Positions 23,656 to 34,985 of a stretch of 64,000 nucleotides of DNA are shown here, piece after piece. Below the pieces are notes generated by a model. The model searched no databases. It saw only the letters and a list, made by a program, of their open reading frames with translations, and was not told the DNA's origin. The DNA is from Ailurus styani (taxonomy: Eukaryota; Chordata; Mammalia; Carnivora; Ailuridae): contig LNAC01000032.1 of assembly GCA_002007465.1 (NCBI GenBank), forward strand, positions 6,168,889 to 6,232,888, read 5' to 3'. Within the stretch, counting starts at the first letter, position 1. Every line of letters starts with the position of its first letter. The translations under genes were made by a program, and so were the position numbers.

Positions 23656-24219
23656 CTGCTTTCATTGTAAACACTTCTATCATTATCACTTTTTTTAATA
23701 TATGACTTCCACTCAAGAAAAAAAAATCTGCATCTCGCGTTTCTGATTTACCCTCAGTGTGTTGTTATGAGATTCCAACGTGAGCAGAATCCTCCAGGAG
23801 AAATCCCTGTCCGGGAGGAAGGCGGAGGAGATTGGTATCTGGTGATGGGGATTAGAAAAGGACAAATGGGTAGACTTCGGCAGTAGGAGAGGAGAAGCGC
23901 TCTGAGAAGTGAGAACAGACACACAGCAGGAAGTGAAGCCAAATTCCAAAAGCCAGTGACACCTACCAATGTGTGCCTCTAGCTGTGCCCACAGCCTGCA
24001 GCAGGTTACACCCACACACGCTCCTGACGACAAATCTCCTGGGATCGTGCCTCCGCTCTAGGGGTGAATGGTTGAATTGTTCTAGAAAAGAACAGTCCAT
24101 AAGAAATGTCTCAGAGCAGGGACCTCAGCAAAACATCTTGAAGCTAAAAGAGGACAAAACAATCTTGTGCAGATTTTAATTACAACTATGAAAGTGCAGC
24201 CCTTCTTGAGCGTCTCAAC
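23656..24219. promoter_or_regulatory. Repeat-free region upstream of the TACR3 CpG island
   Basis: About 560 bases with no recognisable mobile element, unlike the DNA further upstream. Candidate distal promoter sequence by position only. No specific site is claimed. Confidence 0.35.
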
Positions 24220-24338
24220 CCACCGCGCTCCGGCTGCGTGGCTACGAGTAGCGAATGAACGAAATGCAAAGGGCGCGATGGAGGAAAGGAGCGCAATCGT
24301 AGCACACGGAGGGGTTCGTCAGCTCCGCGGCCCCCACA

Positions 24339-24346
24339 ACGTCACC
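24339..24346 (+). promoter_or_regulatory. CRE-like half site
   Basis: ACGTCACC lies 23 bases upstream of the TATA box and contains the CGTCA core recognised by CREB/ATF proteins. A proximal CRE near a TATA box is a common arrangement in cAMP-responsive neuronal genes. Binding here is inference only. An octamer-like ATGCAAAG is also present at 24264-24271. Confidence 0.35.
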
Positions 24347-24368
24347 AAAGCAGGGGACTGAACGAGAC

Positions 24369-24374
24369 TATAAA
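24369..24374 (+). promoter_or_regulatory. TACR3: TATA box of TACR3
   Basis: TATAAA lies 360 bases upstream of the start codon inside the CpG island. A start site near 24398-24402 (sequence CCTCAGTGCTC) would have the usual 25-30 base spacing. No ATG occurs between this point and 24734, so the annotated start is the first ATG of the inferred transcript. The transcription start itself is inferred. Confidence 0.6.
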
Positions 24375-24399
24375 GCCCGCTGCAGCGCCTGAACCTCAG

Positions 24400-24733
24400 T
24401 GCTCCAGCCCGTGCCCGGGAACCAGCGCTGGGGCAACCCCGGAGTTCCCCGCTGGTGACAGGTCCTAACCTCTCCCTTCCCTCCCATCGCATCCATCCTG
24501 CCTGCTCCAGTCGCAAAGTCCTCCGAGAGAAAGTGACTCTCCTGCCACCCATCACCTGCTGACTCAAAGCGTCTCATAACCAGCAAGGGCTGCGGGAGCC
24601 TCTCCACCTTGCTTCCAGGCGGGGCTGAGGTCTGCCCGGCAGCAGAGAGACCAAGAAGCAGAGAAGAACTTGGAGGGAGTCGGCTTCGCCGGGCGCCGGT
24701 GAGTGGGGAGATCCGGGCTGCAGACTCGCCGCG
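24400..24733 (+). other. TACR3: TACR3 5' untranslated leader (inferred)
   Basis: This stretch runs from the inferred start site to the first codon. It is GC-rich and has no ATG, so no classical upstream ORF is present. A strong splice-donor-like CCGGTGAGT occurs with its GT at 24699-24700. If ever used, it would remove the start codon from the first exon. Confidence 0.5.
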
Positions 24734-25290
24734 ATGGGCTCTATCCCCGCGGCCGGGAACTGGACCGACGGTGCGGGCAGCGCCGGCGCGGACACCGGGA
24801 ACCTGAGTGCGGCGCTCGGGGCCGGGGTGGCGGCAGGGGCGGCAGGGGCGGCTGAGGCTGAGTGGCTGCACCTGCTGGTTCAAGCCGGCAACTTCTCGAC
24901 CTCCTCCTCCGAACCGAAACTGCCTGCGGCCTCCCCGGCGCCTACGCAGCCCCGGGCCAACCTCACCAACCAGTTCGTGCAGCCGTCCTGGCGCATCGCC
25001 CTCTGGTCCCTAGCATATGGCGTGGTGGTGGCCGTGGCGGTCTTCGGCAATCTCATCGTCATCTGGATCATCCTGGCCCACAAGCGCATGAGGACTGTCA
25101 CCAACTACTTCCTCGTGAACCTGGCTTTCTCTGACGCCTCGATGGCTGCCTTCAACACCTTAGTCAACTTCATCTATGCGCTTCACAGCGAGTGGTACTT
25201 CGGCGCCAACTACTGTCGCTTCCAGAACTTCTTTCCTATCACGGCCGTATTCGCCAGCATCTACTCTATGACGGCCATTGCGGTGGACAG
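24734..25290 (+). CDS. TACR3: TACR3 coding exon 1 (neurokinin-3 receptor, residues 1-186)
   Basis: Tachykinin NK3 receptor, a plasma-membrane Gq-coupled class A GPCR for neurokinin B that acts in hypothalamic control of GnRH release. This exon encodes the extracellular N-terminus and TM1 to TM3. Visible are four N-glycosylation sequons (N9, N23, N53, N76), the TM1 GN motif (N106), LAFSD in TM2 (D134), the conserved cysteine C161 at the top of TM3, and D185 of the DRY motif. The roughly 85-residue N-terminus and the [11 protein letters not shown] segment before TM1 fit NK3 rather than NK1 or NK2, whose N-termini are much shorter. The ATG has G at -3 and G at +4 and is the first ATG after the TATA box. 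The exon ends CAG|GTGAGG after two bases of the R186 codon. An Ala/Gly-rich stretch at residues 29-42 contains a 9-base tandem repeat. Confidence 0.97.
24832..24849 (+). repeat. TACR3: 9-bp tandem repeat in TACR3 N-terminus
   Basis: ggcaggggc occurs twice in a row and is followed by a partial third unit (ggctgaggc). It keeps the frame and encodes an alternating Ala/Gly stretch near residues 34-40. In-frame length variation would be tolerated in this disordered extracellular segment (inference). Confidence 0.9.
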
Positions 25291-28200
25291 GTGAGGAGAG
25301 GATAGGGAAGAAGGGGGGAGAAGGGAGAGAGAAGATCTGGGCAATGGGATAAGTTTACCAAGTGACATGGTGACAAGATGGATTTGATCAAAGGAAAGGG
25401 CCTAGGAAAGAGTTCTTGGAGAAAGAAGGTCACGAACACATGGGTCGTCCTCCAACTGGCTGAACCAGTTTCTGCTTCTATGGCCTCCCCAACTCTCCCC
25501 AACCCTTGATCCCATTAAAGGCATCTAGAGGGACTGAGAAGACCAATGAGGGAGATGGGGAAAATCTGTCATTCCCAGTAGGACAAACTCAGCTAGAAAC
25601 AATGCCAGCAAGCTTTCCCAAATGGCCTCAAACAATTGCTGCAAAACTTATGTTCCCTGTAAAACTACTTTTTGGTCTTCCTTCTCTCTGTTAGTTACTA
25701 TTCTGTCTCAGAGATGGACGATGAGTCACCTTCCACCTTTCCCCCCCTCTCTGGTCTGCTGGTCTTCATCCCCACCTACCTTAGTCCCTATCCTTGCTGC
25801 AAGGCCAGTACTGGCTTGGCCTCCCAGTCAAGGAACATTCATTAGCGGTAACAATGTCCCTCCAAAAGACTGTTTTATGCTGAAAGTCTCCACAGTGTCT
25901 TGGGTTAGATTTTGCTTTCAATAACCTGAGTAGGCTATGAGCTGGGTCCACCTTGTTCCTGGAAGATTACATACAGTCAAATATTTCAGACGCTGGGGGG
26001 AAAACCCTAAATAACAAATGGTTAAAAAATGAGACCTACCACTTTATAGCTATTTAAGATAATTTTTAAGACTGTTTCCCCATCTACAGTGGGGATTCTG
26101 GGATTCTTAAGCAATTAAAAGGAGCCTGATAGACCTCCAATATTTGTACATTTAAGTTTTTAAAATTTCTGTTTGCATTTGCTTTCTCCTATTGAACATT
26201 ATGAAATATACATACTTGTGTTAAGACAGTGGTAAACCCCTAAATTGAAAGCTGGTTACACTTTAATCAATATTATTCTAAAAACCAACCTCTGTTCTGT
26301 GACTGGCAGCTGCATGGGAGATAGGGGGTGTGACTTTAACTTCAAGTCTCAATGTTCTTAACTGTGAAAAGAAAAGAACACTTTTTTCTGTATTAACAAC
26401 CTGTTTCAAAATAAAATGCAACTTAACATTCTTACTACATTAAGACACTATTAAGAACTAAAATTAGAAAAAACAAGTTCTTTCCATAAAGCCATCCTCT
26501 GTATTTACTATTTTGAAAGAGCACAAGGATATTGAAAACATAAATCTGTAAAAACTACTGTCACATGCTAGACTCAGGATTAAATTGAAGGAGCAATGGT
26601 TAGTAGCCACTAAGTAGGATAAATAAGCACAAAATTACATTTTTAAAAAGCCTCTGAAACTATCAATCTTCCCTTTATTTCTGATCTTCCACATGTATCT
26701 CACCCCTTCACTTTTGCAGGGACAGGAGTGAGTGCAAAGAAGGAACAAAATCAGTTCCAAGTTGAGGAATAGATGAAACTGCCTCTAATCTTGCTCCACC
26801 AAGATAGAAACAAATGTTCCTTTGGTTTGAGCATCTTCCTTTTTTGTTTTATTTTGGTTTCCTTTTCCTTCTTTTTTTTTATTACTTGTAAACATGTGAT
26901 TTTTAATGGGATCAGCAGGGGAATTAGCATATCATGTTATAAAATTCTCACAATCTTCTTGAAATATTAATAATTCCTTATGAGATTTGATGAAATTTTA
27001 GTGTGTGTGAAATTTGTATTTCAAGTCTGACGGGCAAAAAGGGGTATTTTTCCAGTTATTTTCTGACAAAAGTTAGACAAAATCTGAAGTGGTCTTGGAG
27101 TTATTTTAGTTAATAATATAATGCTATTCCATCAGAGTCACTGATTTGAAATTAATGAATACTTTACTCATCCTTTACTATTTCTTTAGTAGAAAACAAT
27201 AGTCAATCACCAAAACAATATATATCCAGCATGCAATTTGCAACAAAATTTGAAGCATGCTCACCTTAGGTACTGAAAATCTTTTTAAAAACTGTTATTT
27301 AAAATAATACTTTGGGCAGGCAATGGATGAAAAGAAATACAGACATATAGAAAAACCTGTTTAAGATGATTTTTAGAATCAAAGACCATTCAAATATAAC
27401 AGTTATTAGAATTTTCAATAGTTTACCATCCTGTGTAATCTTTCTGCACTAGTGTCTCATCAAACATGAACTGGAAAAACTAGTCCTGTTGTGTTTGCTG
27501 TTACTTTATAGATTCAAGTTTGCAAGGTTGAGCCCCTCTGAGAAATGTCAGGTGAGTCATAGTGCCTTGGGATTAATCCTTTATTGAAATAATCATAAAA
27601 GTTATTCATCCCCTAATTAGTTTCTGTTGATAAAAGAATACATCATTTAGACTGTGATGTGAATACTTGTCTTACTGAATTGTGTTTTCTATCCTTGTTT
27701 AATATAAACTAAACTGTATTTTCCCAGCCTAAATAGAAAACATATTTAATTCACTCTGTCCCTCTGCATAAAATCAAAAGATCCTCTGAGCTTGAAGACT
27801 CCTTCAGCTTTGACTCAGGCACAAATGGCTTTTCTTCAGCCAGAGCAAAATGCTTGCCATCTCCTGTGAACTTGGAAATTTTAGACCTGATCGTAGAGAT
27901 TCCCTTAATGAACATATGTATTTTACAAATGGAGAACTTCAAGCTGTCACACATTTTGTTTTGTTTTGTTTGTTTTGTTTATGTTATGTTATGTTTATGT
28001 TATGCACGTGATTCTACTAAAGATGTGCATGTGAGGTCACAGGTTCTGGTCTTATGCTGAAACACGTTCCCTTCTGTTTTGTTAGAGATTTCTGCAAAAC
28101 TGTTTTTATTGGCTCAGAAACCATCTTTCAGTTCAACGTAGTTCCCTCTTGCCTGGAAGACTACTTCAACATCCCTACACATCCATACCCACATACACAC

Positions 28201-28985
28201 CCGTACACATACACACATACACACGCACACTGGAATTATTTGCCAATCAGGTCACTGTTTCTCTTCAGCATCCTTTCCAAATTTGCCATTTTGAATTTTA
28301 ACATTTAAGCATAACGTTTATTCAAAAGATGCTGAACTTTCCTAATATCATGCAGTAGAGCCAAGATTCAAACCACTGTAACCCACTCAAGGGTCTGTGC
28401 TATTCTCAGCCGCTACACTAGTAAAATGGCTTCTAAGGAATTCTGATGATTGTAGAGTTTAATTAGACAAAATTATTACTTTCATTTAAATTAGAATTTA
28501 GTGCTGTTTATACTATACAAACTATATATCTATATCTTATATATCTTACATGTACATTTAACACATCTTATCTACATATTAACTCTGTTGTAATGGAGAA
28601 TGTAGATATTAGAAAATTATTAATATAATATAAATATTGTGACTTTTTCATTAATGACCATATACCACTTGATATGTGGGAATATATTAAAAAACAGAAA
28701 ATGGTTTTTTCCATTTTTTAAGCACATTTTTGAGATTAAGTTAGAAACTCTAGGGAGAGTTTATTAATATATACTAAAGGAGAATTTCAGAGCTCATACT
28801 CCAGTATTGACTGGAATATTTAACTAAAGAATTTTTTAAATGGCATTCACTCTTTCTTACCTGGAAACCATAAGGAATTGTTTCAATATGTCTTATTCAA
28901 TAGTCCAAAAACATTAACAAAGACAGCAAAAAATACTTTATATTCTTCAAATCCAAGGACACACCACCAGCATGAATAATTGTTC
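25291..28985. other. TACR3: 5' intron 1, repeat-poor
   Basis: 3.7 kb without a recognisable young SINE or L1. It has a T/G-rich run at 27957-28003, a CA-rich stretch at 28179-28230, and possible old MIR traces near 26290-26370 and 28330-28425. No exon-like sequence seen. The absence of insertions could indicate intronic regulatory content (inference). Confidence 0.5.
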
Positions 28986-29178
28986 TTTTTTAAGATTTTA
29001 TTTATTTATTTGACACAGAGAGAGAGATCACAAGTAGGCAGAGAGGCGGGCAGAGAGAGAGAAGGAAGCAGGCTCCCCGCCGAGCAGGGAGCCCAATGCG
29101 GGACTCGATCCCAGGACCCTGAGATCATGACCTGAGCCGAAGGCAGATGCTTAAGCAACTGAGCCACCGAGGCACCCC
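28986..29178 (-). mobile_element. CAN SINE, mustelid-type
   Basis: Antisense copy from ctttttttaag-like tail to gccaccgaggcacccc head. The target duplication is unclear. Confidence 0.93.
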
Positions 29179-31349
29179 AATACTTCAGTAACTTTTTAAA
29201 AACTCCCTTATCAATTTTTAATTTTGGTGCCTTGACCCAAACTCCTCATTCCTCTTTATTTTAGGAACAGCTCCTGCCCATGAAGTTAATATTCTTTATT
29301 AGAGTTACGGTAAGACTTGGCTCAATATTTAACCCAGATGATGAATGTGACAAGTTTAGCCTAAGAGTTATTGTTCTCTCTTTGCTTTATTTACAAAATA
29401 GTAACTAAAACTATGTTTGGGGAAAGATTACTTTTAGGAAATTTACTGTGAATCTTTGGCTCTTTCTACAATTTGTAGTTGTTCTCCAAGGATTTAAAAA
29501 TGTCCCATTTATATCTACTAAAATTATTTCTGTAGTGATCTGTGAACACTCTGTTAAAATTATGGAGCAAAGTCTTACAAAATTAATCATGAGCACATAG
29601 TGAAACCAATATATATATACATTAGTTTAATGGGTGAAACATACGATCATCATAGCATAAGATATAATCCCAAGTGGCTCTTCTAAAACTAGTAGAACTC
29701 CAGTTGATATCAAGTTTACATTCACGGTAATGGGAAAGACTATGTTAAAAAAGAGTTTGCAGCATATTTATCAGGCCTAGTATAAAAACAAAACCTTAAA
29801 ATATAACACATTCTTACACACTAATAAGAAGATATAATACTAATATAAAAAGAACAAAAGACCTAGAGTTCACAGAAGAAAAAACGTCTAACAAACATAA
29901 AAATATGTGCTGCTTACATTCCATATATCTATTTCTTCACCTGCTCTTTGCTCCTCAAGCTACTCAAATCTGAATTTGTCTCCCAACACCCTCTCTGAAG
30001 GTAAGTTGTGAAACCCAGTGGGCATTTCACTCCTTAACTTCCTTGATTTTTCAGTAGTGTTCTTATCATGTGGCTCACTGCTTCTTGGCTTCCAACTTCC
30101 CAGGTCCCTTCCTTCCTCCTTGGCCTGTCTCCCATGCTTGTATTTCTGATTCTCTGTCTCTATGTACTGATTAAATACATAGGTTCCTCAATGCTAAATC
30201 CCTGGCCTGAGTTTGTCCTAACTTTATTCTCTCTCCCAAAGTAAGCTCATCCAAGCCCATGATCTTATTTTTCACTTTTGAATAAAGATCTACCATTTTT
30301 TTCTGTTATCTAATTGGTTTTCTTCTGGATTATAAAAATACATAACAATCTGTACGGTAAGCAAATATAAATTAATGAAAAATTAAGACTGGAGAAAATA
30401 AGGAGTAAATACAAACAAAATCAGGGTGAAGTTATAACATAGATATTCCCAAAGTTAGAATTCTAATCATAAATGAAAGTTGAACTTCAGATATGTCTGT
30501 GACTCTTGATATACATGCAAAAAAACCCACAATTAGTAATATAGCTTACACTGTCCATAAAAACAATACATACACATTCATTAAGTCCCAAGGAATTTTT
30601 TTATTGAGCTTTAAGAAATTCTTTGTATGGGTAATAAAGAGGATACCGTCCTCAAACACACTGTCACAAATGCAAAAGCTGGTCTCCTACAGGTGTTTGT
30701 TAAGTGTTCCTCTGGGTGAGCTAAAGGCAGGTGCCAAAGCAGAATTCAGTGAATGAAGTCCTCAGGGTACGAATTCTCCACTTGAACAGTTTCCAGATGT
30801 TCAGGTTTGATGCATTGAAGAAATTACAAGAAGGGATAAAGTACATTTCCCCCAAAAGTATTTTTATCACCTGAACTTTGGATATAGATTGAGAAGCAGA
30901 TAACTCAAAGTTGTAAGCTATGTCCAAAGCTCTCCAAATCTCTGATCGTTATCTATCCTCTATACCAGTCTTTTATTCCAAGTATTATTTCACTCATTCA
31001 TTTTGAAAGGCACATATACACAGTGCAAAAAATATAAAAATATAAATGTTAGGAAGTTAAATTTACATATGCTTATCCTACTCCCCAAATATAGCCAACC
31101 TATGATCTTCATATTCACATTTCAACTCTCATCTGTGATGTATTTATATAATCTCACGTATATGTATGATATATATACACATACTCTGGTGCATAGTACA
31201 TTATATACATGCATAAACACAGATGTCTTTCCTTTAATTATTAAAGTGTTACATTATTGTCATTTTTAATTTAATAAACTATTCCTACACTTTTATTGAA
31301 AAAATTATAAATATTGGACATTATTTACTCTAACTCAATTGACCTAATC
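29179..31349. other. Unassigned intronic sequence
   Basis: No gene and no confident repeat family. The frames at 30493-30756 and 30721-30927 lack recognisable domains. Confidence 0.5.
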
Positions 31350-31780
31350 TCTGTTCCAGGCACTCCTATCTTCTTTCGAGTCTCTGAATATATGATGCTC
31401 TATTTTTGCCACAAAGCCTTTGAACACAATTTACCATTTCAAATTCCCTTCTGCCAACTCCTCATTAGTTATGTGTACTCCTCTTTTAAATAATTGCTCA
31501 AATGTCACATTCACAAGGAAACCTTCCATGAGCCTCCCAACTTAAATTAGATGAACCTTTATAGACTTCTCAGCACATGTCAGTCATGACATTTTTCATA
31601 TATTAAATTTCATATTTATATTTAAGAATATTTGATTAATAATTTCCTCTAATAGATCTATAAACACCATGAAGCAGGTTCAATTCTGATCTTAGTGTTT
31701 TTTGTATCCTTACACTTATCACAGTGGTTTGCACATGTTAAACACACAATCCAGAGTGCTGAATAAATGAATCATAAGAG
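31350..31780 (+). repeat. L2-like fragment
   Basis: LINE2-type 3' region: tcaaatgtcacattcacaagg, aaaccttccatgagcctccc, then tccttacacttatcacagtgg and gctgaataaatgaatcat. Old and diverged. Confidence 0.6.
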
Positions 31781-31902
31781 TAATTAAACAAATGAAAATC
31801 AAAGTTTAATAAATCTCATTAAAAGTGAGGCACAACTCCATCTATTAAAATTGGCAAAAATTGGTAAGTATGTAATGATGGGGCATTTTTGCATATAGTT
31901 TT

Positions 31903-32188
31903 TTTTTAAGATTTTATTTATTTATTTGACAGAGAGAGAGAGATCACAAGTAGGCAGAAAGGCAGGAAGAGAGAGAGGAAGAAGCAGGCTCCCTGCTGAG
32001 CAGATGTATTTATTTATTTATTTATTTGGGAAAAAGCATGTGTATGCATGAGTTGGCGGAGGGGCAAAGGGGAGATTCTCAAGCAGCCTCCCCACTGAGC
32101 ACAGAGCCGGGGCTCGATCCCAGGACCCTGAGATCATGACCTGAGCTGAAGGCAGAGGCTTAACCCACTGAGCCACCCAGGACCCCTA
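31903..32188 (-). mobile_element. Chimeric CAN SINE (two partial copies, one target duplication)
   Basis: On the + strand a young mustelid-type tail and tract (31903-32005, ending gctgagcaga) joins directly to a second, older-type tail plus body and head (tgtatttatttatttattt to cacccaggacccct). A single duplication, catatagtttt, flanks the whole unit (near 31892 and 32189). This suggests SINE-SINE recombination, template switching or conversion rather than two simple insertions. Confidence 0.85.
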
Positions 32189-32242
32189 CATATAGTTTTA
32201 GATCGAGCCATACGCAATTGCCATTTTTTATAGTTCTTTTTT

Positions 32243-32453
32243 TTTTTTTTTTTTTTATTTAAAGATTTTTATTTATTTATTTGACAGAGAGAGAGATCAC
32301 AAGTAGGCAGAGAGGCAGGCAGAGAGACAAGGAGAGGAGGAAGCAGGCTCCCTGCTGAGCAGAGAGCCCGATGTGGGCCCCGATCCCAGGACGCCGAGAC
32401 CATGACCTGAGCCGAAAGCAGAGGCCTCAACCCACTGAGCCACCCAGGCGCCC
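32243..32453 (-). mobile_element. CAN SINE, young mustelid-type
   Basis: Antisense full-length copy flanked by tatagttctttt (32229-32240 and 32454-32465). Its downstream target site adjoins the tail of the next older SINE. Confidence 0.94.
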
Positions 32454-32462
32454 TATAGTTCT

Positions 32463-32550
32463 TTTTTAAAGATTGTATTTATTTATTTGATAGGGTGGGG
32501 AACACAGAGGGAGAAGCAGACTCCCCGCTGAGCAGGGGTGGGATGGGGAG
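32463..32550 (-). mobile_element. CAN SINE, truncated
   Basis: Tail and tract of an older antisense SINE (ttttttaaagattgtattt to ccccgctgagcagggg), with head missing. Confidence 0.8.
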
Positions 32551-32864
32551 ATTGGAAGTGCTATAGAGGACTCTTGATGAACTGTTATCAGACCGCCCCA
32601 GGGACTCTGAAATCTTTGGAGACTGGCAAGAAGTAGTTTATAAGTAAAGGTTATGAACTAAGACAATTTGGATATTTATGTTAATGTTACCACATTTATA
32701 CATGTGTGTCTGGAGACTTGAGAGGACTGATGTTATATTCAAACATGTGACTTTTAAATTTCATTTTGGCCTCCTAGATGCCCCATCATTTATTTGGTCA
32801 TTTTGCGGGGGGGATTTTTATTGTTTTCAGTTCTTTGAATTTTGATTTGAAAAATATCCTTGAG

Positions 32865-33071
32865 GGGCACCTACGGGCTCAGTTGGTTAAAAGTCTGACT
32901 CTTGATTTTGGCTCAGATCATGATCTTAGGGTCCTGAGATGGAGCCCTGTGATGGGCTCATAGTGAGGACTTTCTTTCTCCCTCTCCCTCTGCCCCTGCC
33001 CTGCTCTCCCCTCTGCCTGCCCACTCTCTATCTTTCTAAAAAAAAAGAAAAAAAAATAGATGGAGCGGAAA
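32865..33071 (+). mobile_element. CAN SINE, older copy
   Basis: Sense copy (ggggcacctacgggctcagt) ending in an impure A tail. Imperfect target duplication (aaaaatatccttgag against aaaaatacccttgaa). Confidence 0.88.
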
Positions 33072-33186
33072 GAAAAATACCCTTGAATATATGGGCCAGT
33101 TGAACTCTGGAAAGATTTTGACAAAATATATCCTATTGTTAGGCTAAACCATATAAAATATTGACATTTTAAACTATAAAAAATAG

Positions 33187-33302
33187 AGGGATGTCTGGGT
33201 GGCTCAGTCGGTTAAGCATCTGCCTTCAGCTCAGGTCATGATCCCAGGGTCCTGGGATTGAGCCCCACATCCAGCACCCTCGGGGAAAAAAGAAAAGAAA
33301 AA
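33187..33302 (+). mobile_element. CAN SINE, 3' part deleted
   Basis: Sense head and body (ggatgtctgggtggctcag to gagccccacatccagc), then directly an A-rich tail. The pyrimidine tract is absent. Confidence 0.88.
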
Positions 33303-33342
33303 GCAGTGTCATCACATTGGTACAGAGCATGACAGTTTCTTT

Positions 33343-33541
33343 CTTTTTTTTTTAAAGATTTTATTTATTTATTTGACAGAGAGAGAGATCACAAGTAGGC
33401 AGAGAGGCAGGCAGAGAGAGAGAGGAGGAAGCAGGCTCCCCGCTGAGCAGGGAGCCCGATGTGGGGCTCGATCCCAGGACCCTGAGATCATGACCTGAGC
33501 TGAAGGCAGAGGCTTTAACCCACTGAGCCACCCAGGCGCCC
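33343..33541 (-). mobile_element. CAN SINE, young mustelid-type
   Basis: Antisense full-length copy with a perfect 19-base duplication (agagcatgacagtttcttt, 33324-33342 and 33542-33560). Confidence 0.97.
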
Positions 33542-34177
33542 AGAGCATGACAGTTTCTTTGGAGGAGAAAGCCATGTCCTTTGGGGCACGTTTGGGGCAC
33601 GTTGCATCCAAATCTGTGAAACTCATAAGTTATAAACTTTATCCTCTGTTGAAATTTTTCTGATGACTATTAGTGTTGAAAGAGAATTTAGAAGAATGAT
33701 CTCGTTCCTAATCTTTGTTCCATTAACAATTTTCTAATGACCAATAGTCCTTCAACTTCTACTTGCAAATCTCTCTTCTTGGGACTCAGCCATAAATGTT
33801 ATATCCAGGACGGCGAACTGTCCATACTTCCTCTTGCCGTGCCTCATCACTCTGAGCTTGAATCATTTTTATTGACGCTTGCTCACTGGTACATTAAATA
33901 AACGCTGCAAAATAGATTATTGGGGTTTGTAGCCCTACCACTTCATTAGACACAGTCAGGGTCCGAATCCCATTTTAGACTCAGCAGGATCTCTAACACA
34001 TGAGGGATTTTTAGACTATAGATTTAACAGTCTGATATAATTCTCTATGTGCAACAAGGTTGATTTGCTCTGAATTGTGAGACTTCAGGGAATTTTATTT
34101 TGTTTTATACTTTTTAAATTATCTACAAAAGATGTGCTTCTTTTATATGAAATGGATTATTAATTAATTGAAATTCT

Positions 34178-34300
34178 ATAGATAATGGTGAAAGCCACAC
34201 AACAATGTGAATGTACATAATGTCTGAACTGTACACTTAAAAATAGTTAAAATGGTAAATTTTATGTATGTTTTACCACAGTACAAATTTTTGAAATATT
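34178..34300 (+). mobile_element. Old L1 3' end
   Basis: Sense 3' UTR end: ctgaactgtacacttaaaa, gttaaaatggtaaatttt and gttttaccacagtac. Confidence 0.7.
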
Positions 34301-34844
34301 AATTAAGTAAATATTTTTTAAAGAACCAATAGTGACTGAGCTATATGCCGAAGAGCTGGGACTCCAGAACAGAACAACTTGAATAAACTTTGTATAGACA
34401 TTCTTGTGGTAAATATCTTATGGCAACATTTTAAAACACGTTTTCTAGGCTGAATTCAAATTTATGAAGAAATCTCTGGCAAGAGAGTACTGTTAACCTT
34501 ATAATTGATTATTTTATACGCTCCGAAATCTTTTTCCCAGGAACTGTATAATAATATCTCAGATATGTGAGATAATATAAAAGCCTGGCTAAAGTACAAG
34601 GATAAACTTAGTTTGGTGTGTGACATAGGCTTTTAAATATTTGTTTAAATCCCCCATTTTGAGCTTTTATTATTACCTATGATATTTTTTTCTTCCTATC
34701 TGCCCAAGTATCAAGTTTATTTAAAATTCTCCTTTATGCACACCTGTAAGTAAGGAAAATATGTATATTATTTTTTGGAGGGGAGAGAACATAGTATCAT
34801 TTTATTTTATTTTAAAACATTAAAAGATTTTTAATGAAAAAAAT

Positions 34845-34985
34845 TTTAAATTCCAGTACAGTTTACATACAGTGTTATATTAGTTTCAGGTGTTTAGTGT
34901 AGTGATTCAGCACTTTCATATAACACCCAGAGGTCATCACAGCAAGTGCACTCCTTAATCACCCATCTCCTAACCCACCTCCAAG
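34845..34985 (-). mobile_element. L1 3' end, antisense
   Basis: Short antisense 3' UTR: tttacatacagtgttatatt, gaggtcatcacagcaagtgc and cctaacccacctcc. Confidence 0.8.

Larger units (their letters stand above)
24220..25300. promoter_or_regulatory. TACR3: CpG island over TACR3 promoter and exon 1
   Basis: Base composition changes sharply near 24220 from AT-rich repeat-laden DNA to GC-rich DNA with frequent CG dinucleotides. It falls back to ordinary composition just after the exon 1 donor. The island covers the core promoter, the 5' leader and all of coding exon 1. Boundaries are judged by eye. No interspersed repeat is visible inside it, in contrast to both flanks. Confidence 0.8.

Noticed and set aside
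24609..24806. Possible upstream reading frame overlapping the TACR3 start
   Set aside because: It begins at TTG, not ATG, and no ATG exists in the leader.
24368..24883. 171-residue minus-strand open frame across the promoter and exon 1
   Set aside because: Antisense frames stay open easily in GC-rich CpG islands. The composition is low-complexity Arg/Pro/Gly and no domain is visible.
30493..30927. Frames on both strands around 30.5-30.9 kb as a possible processed pseudogene
   Set aside because: No family recognised, no poly-A tail or target duplication seen.
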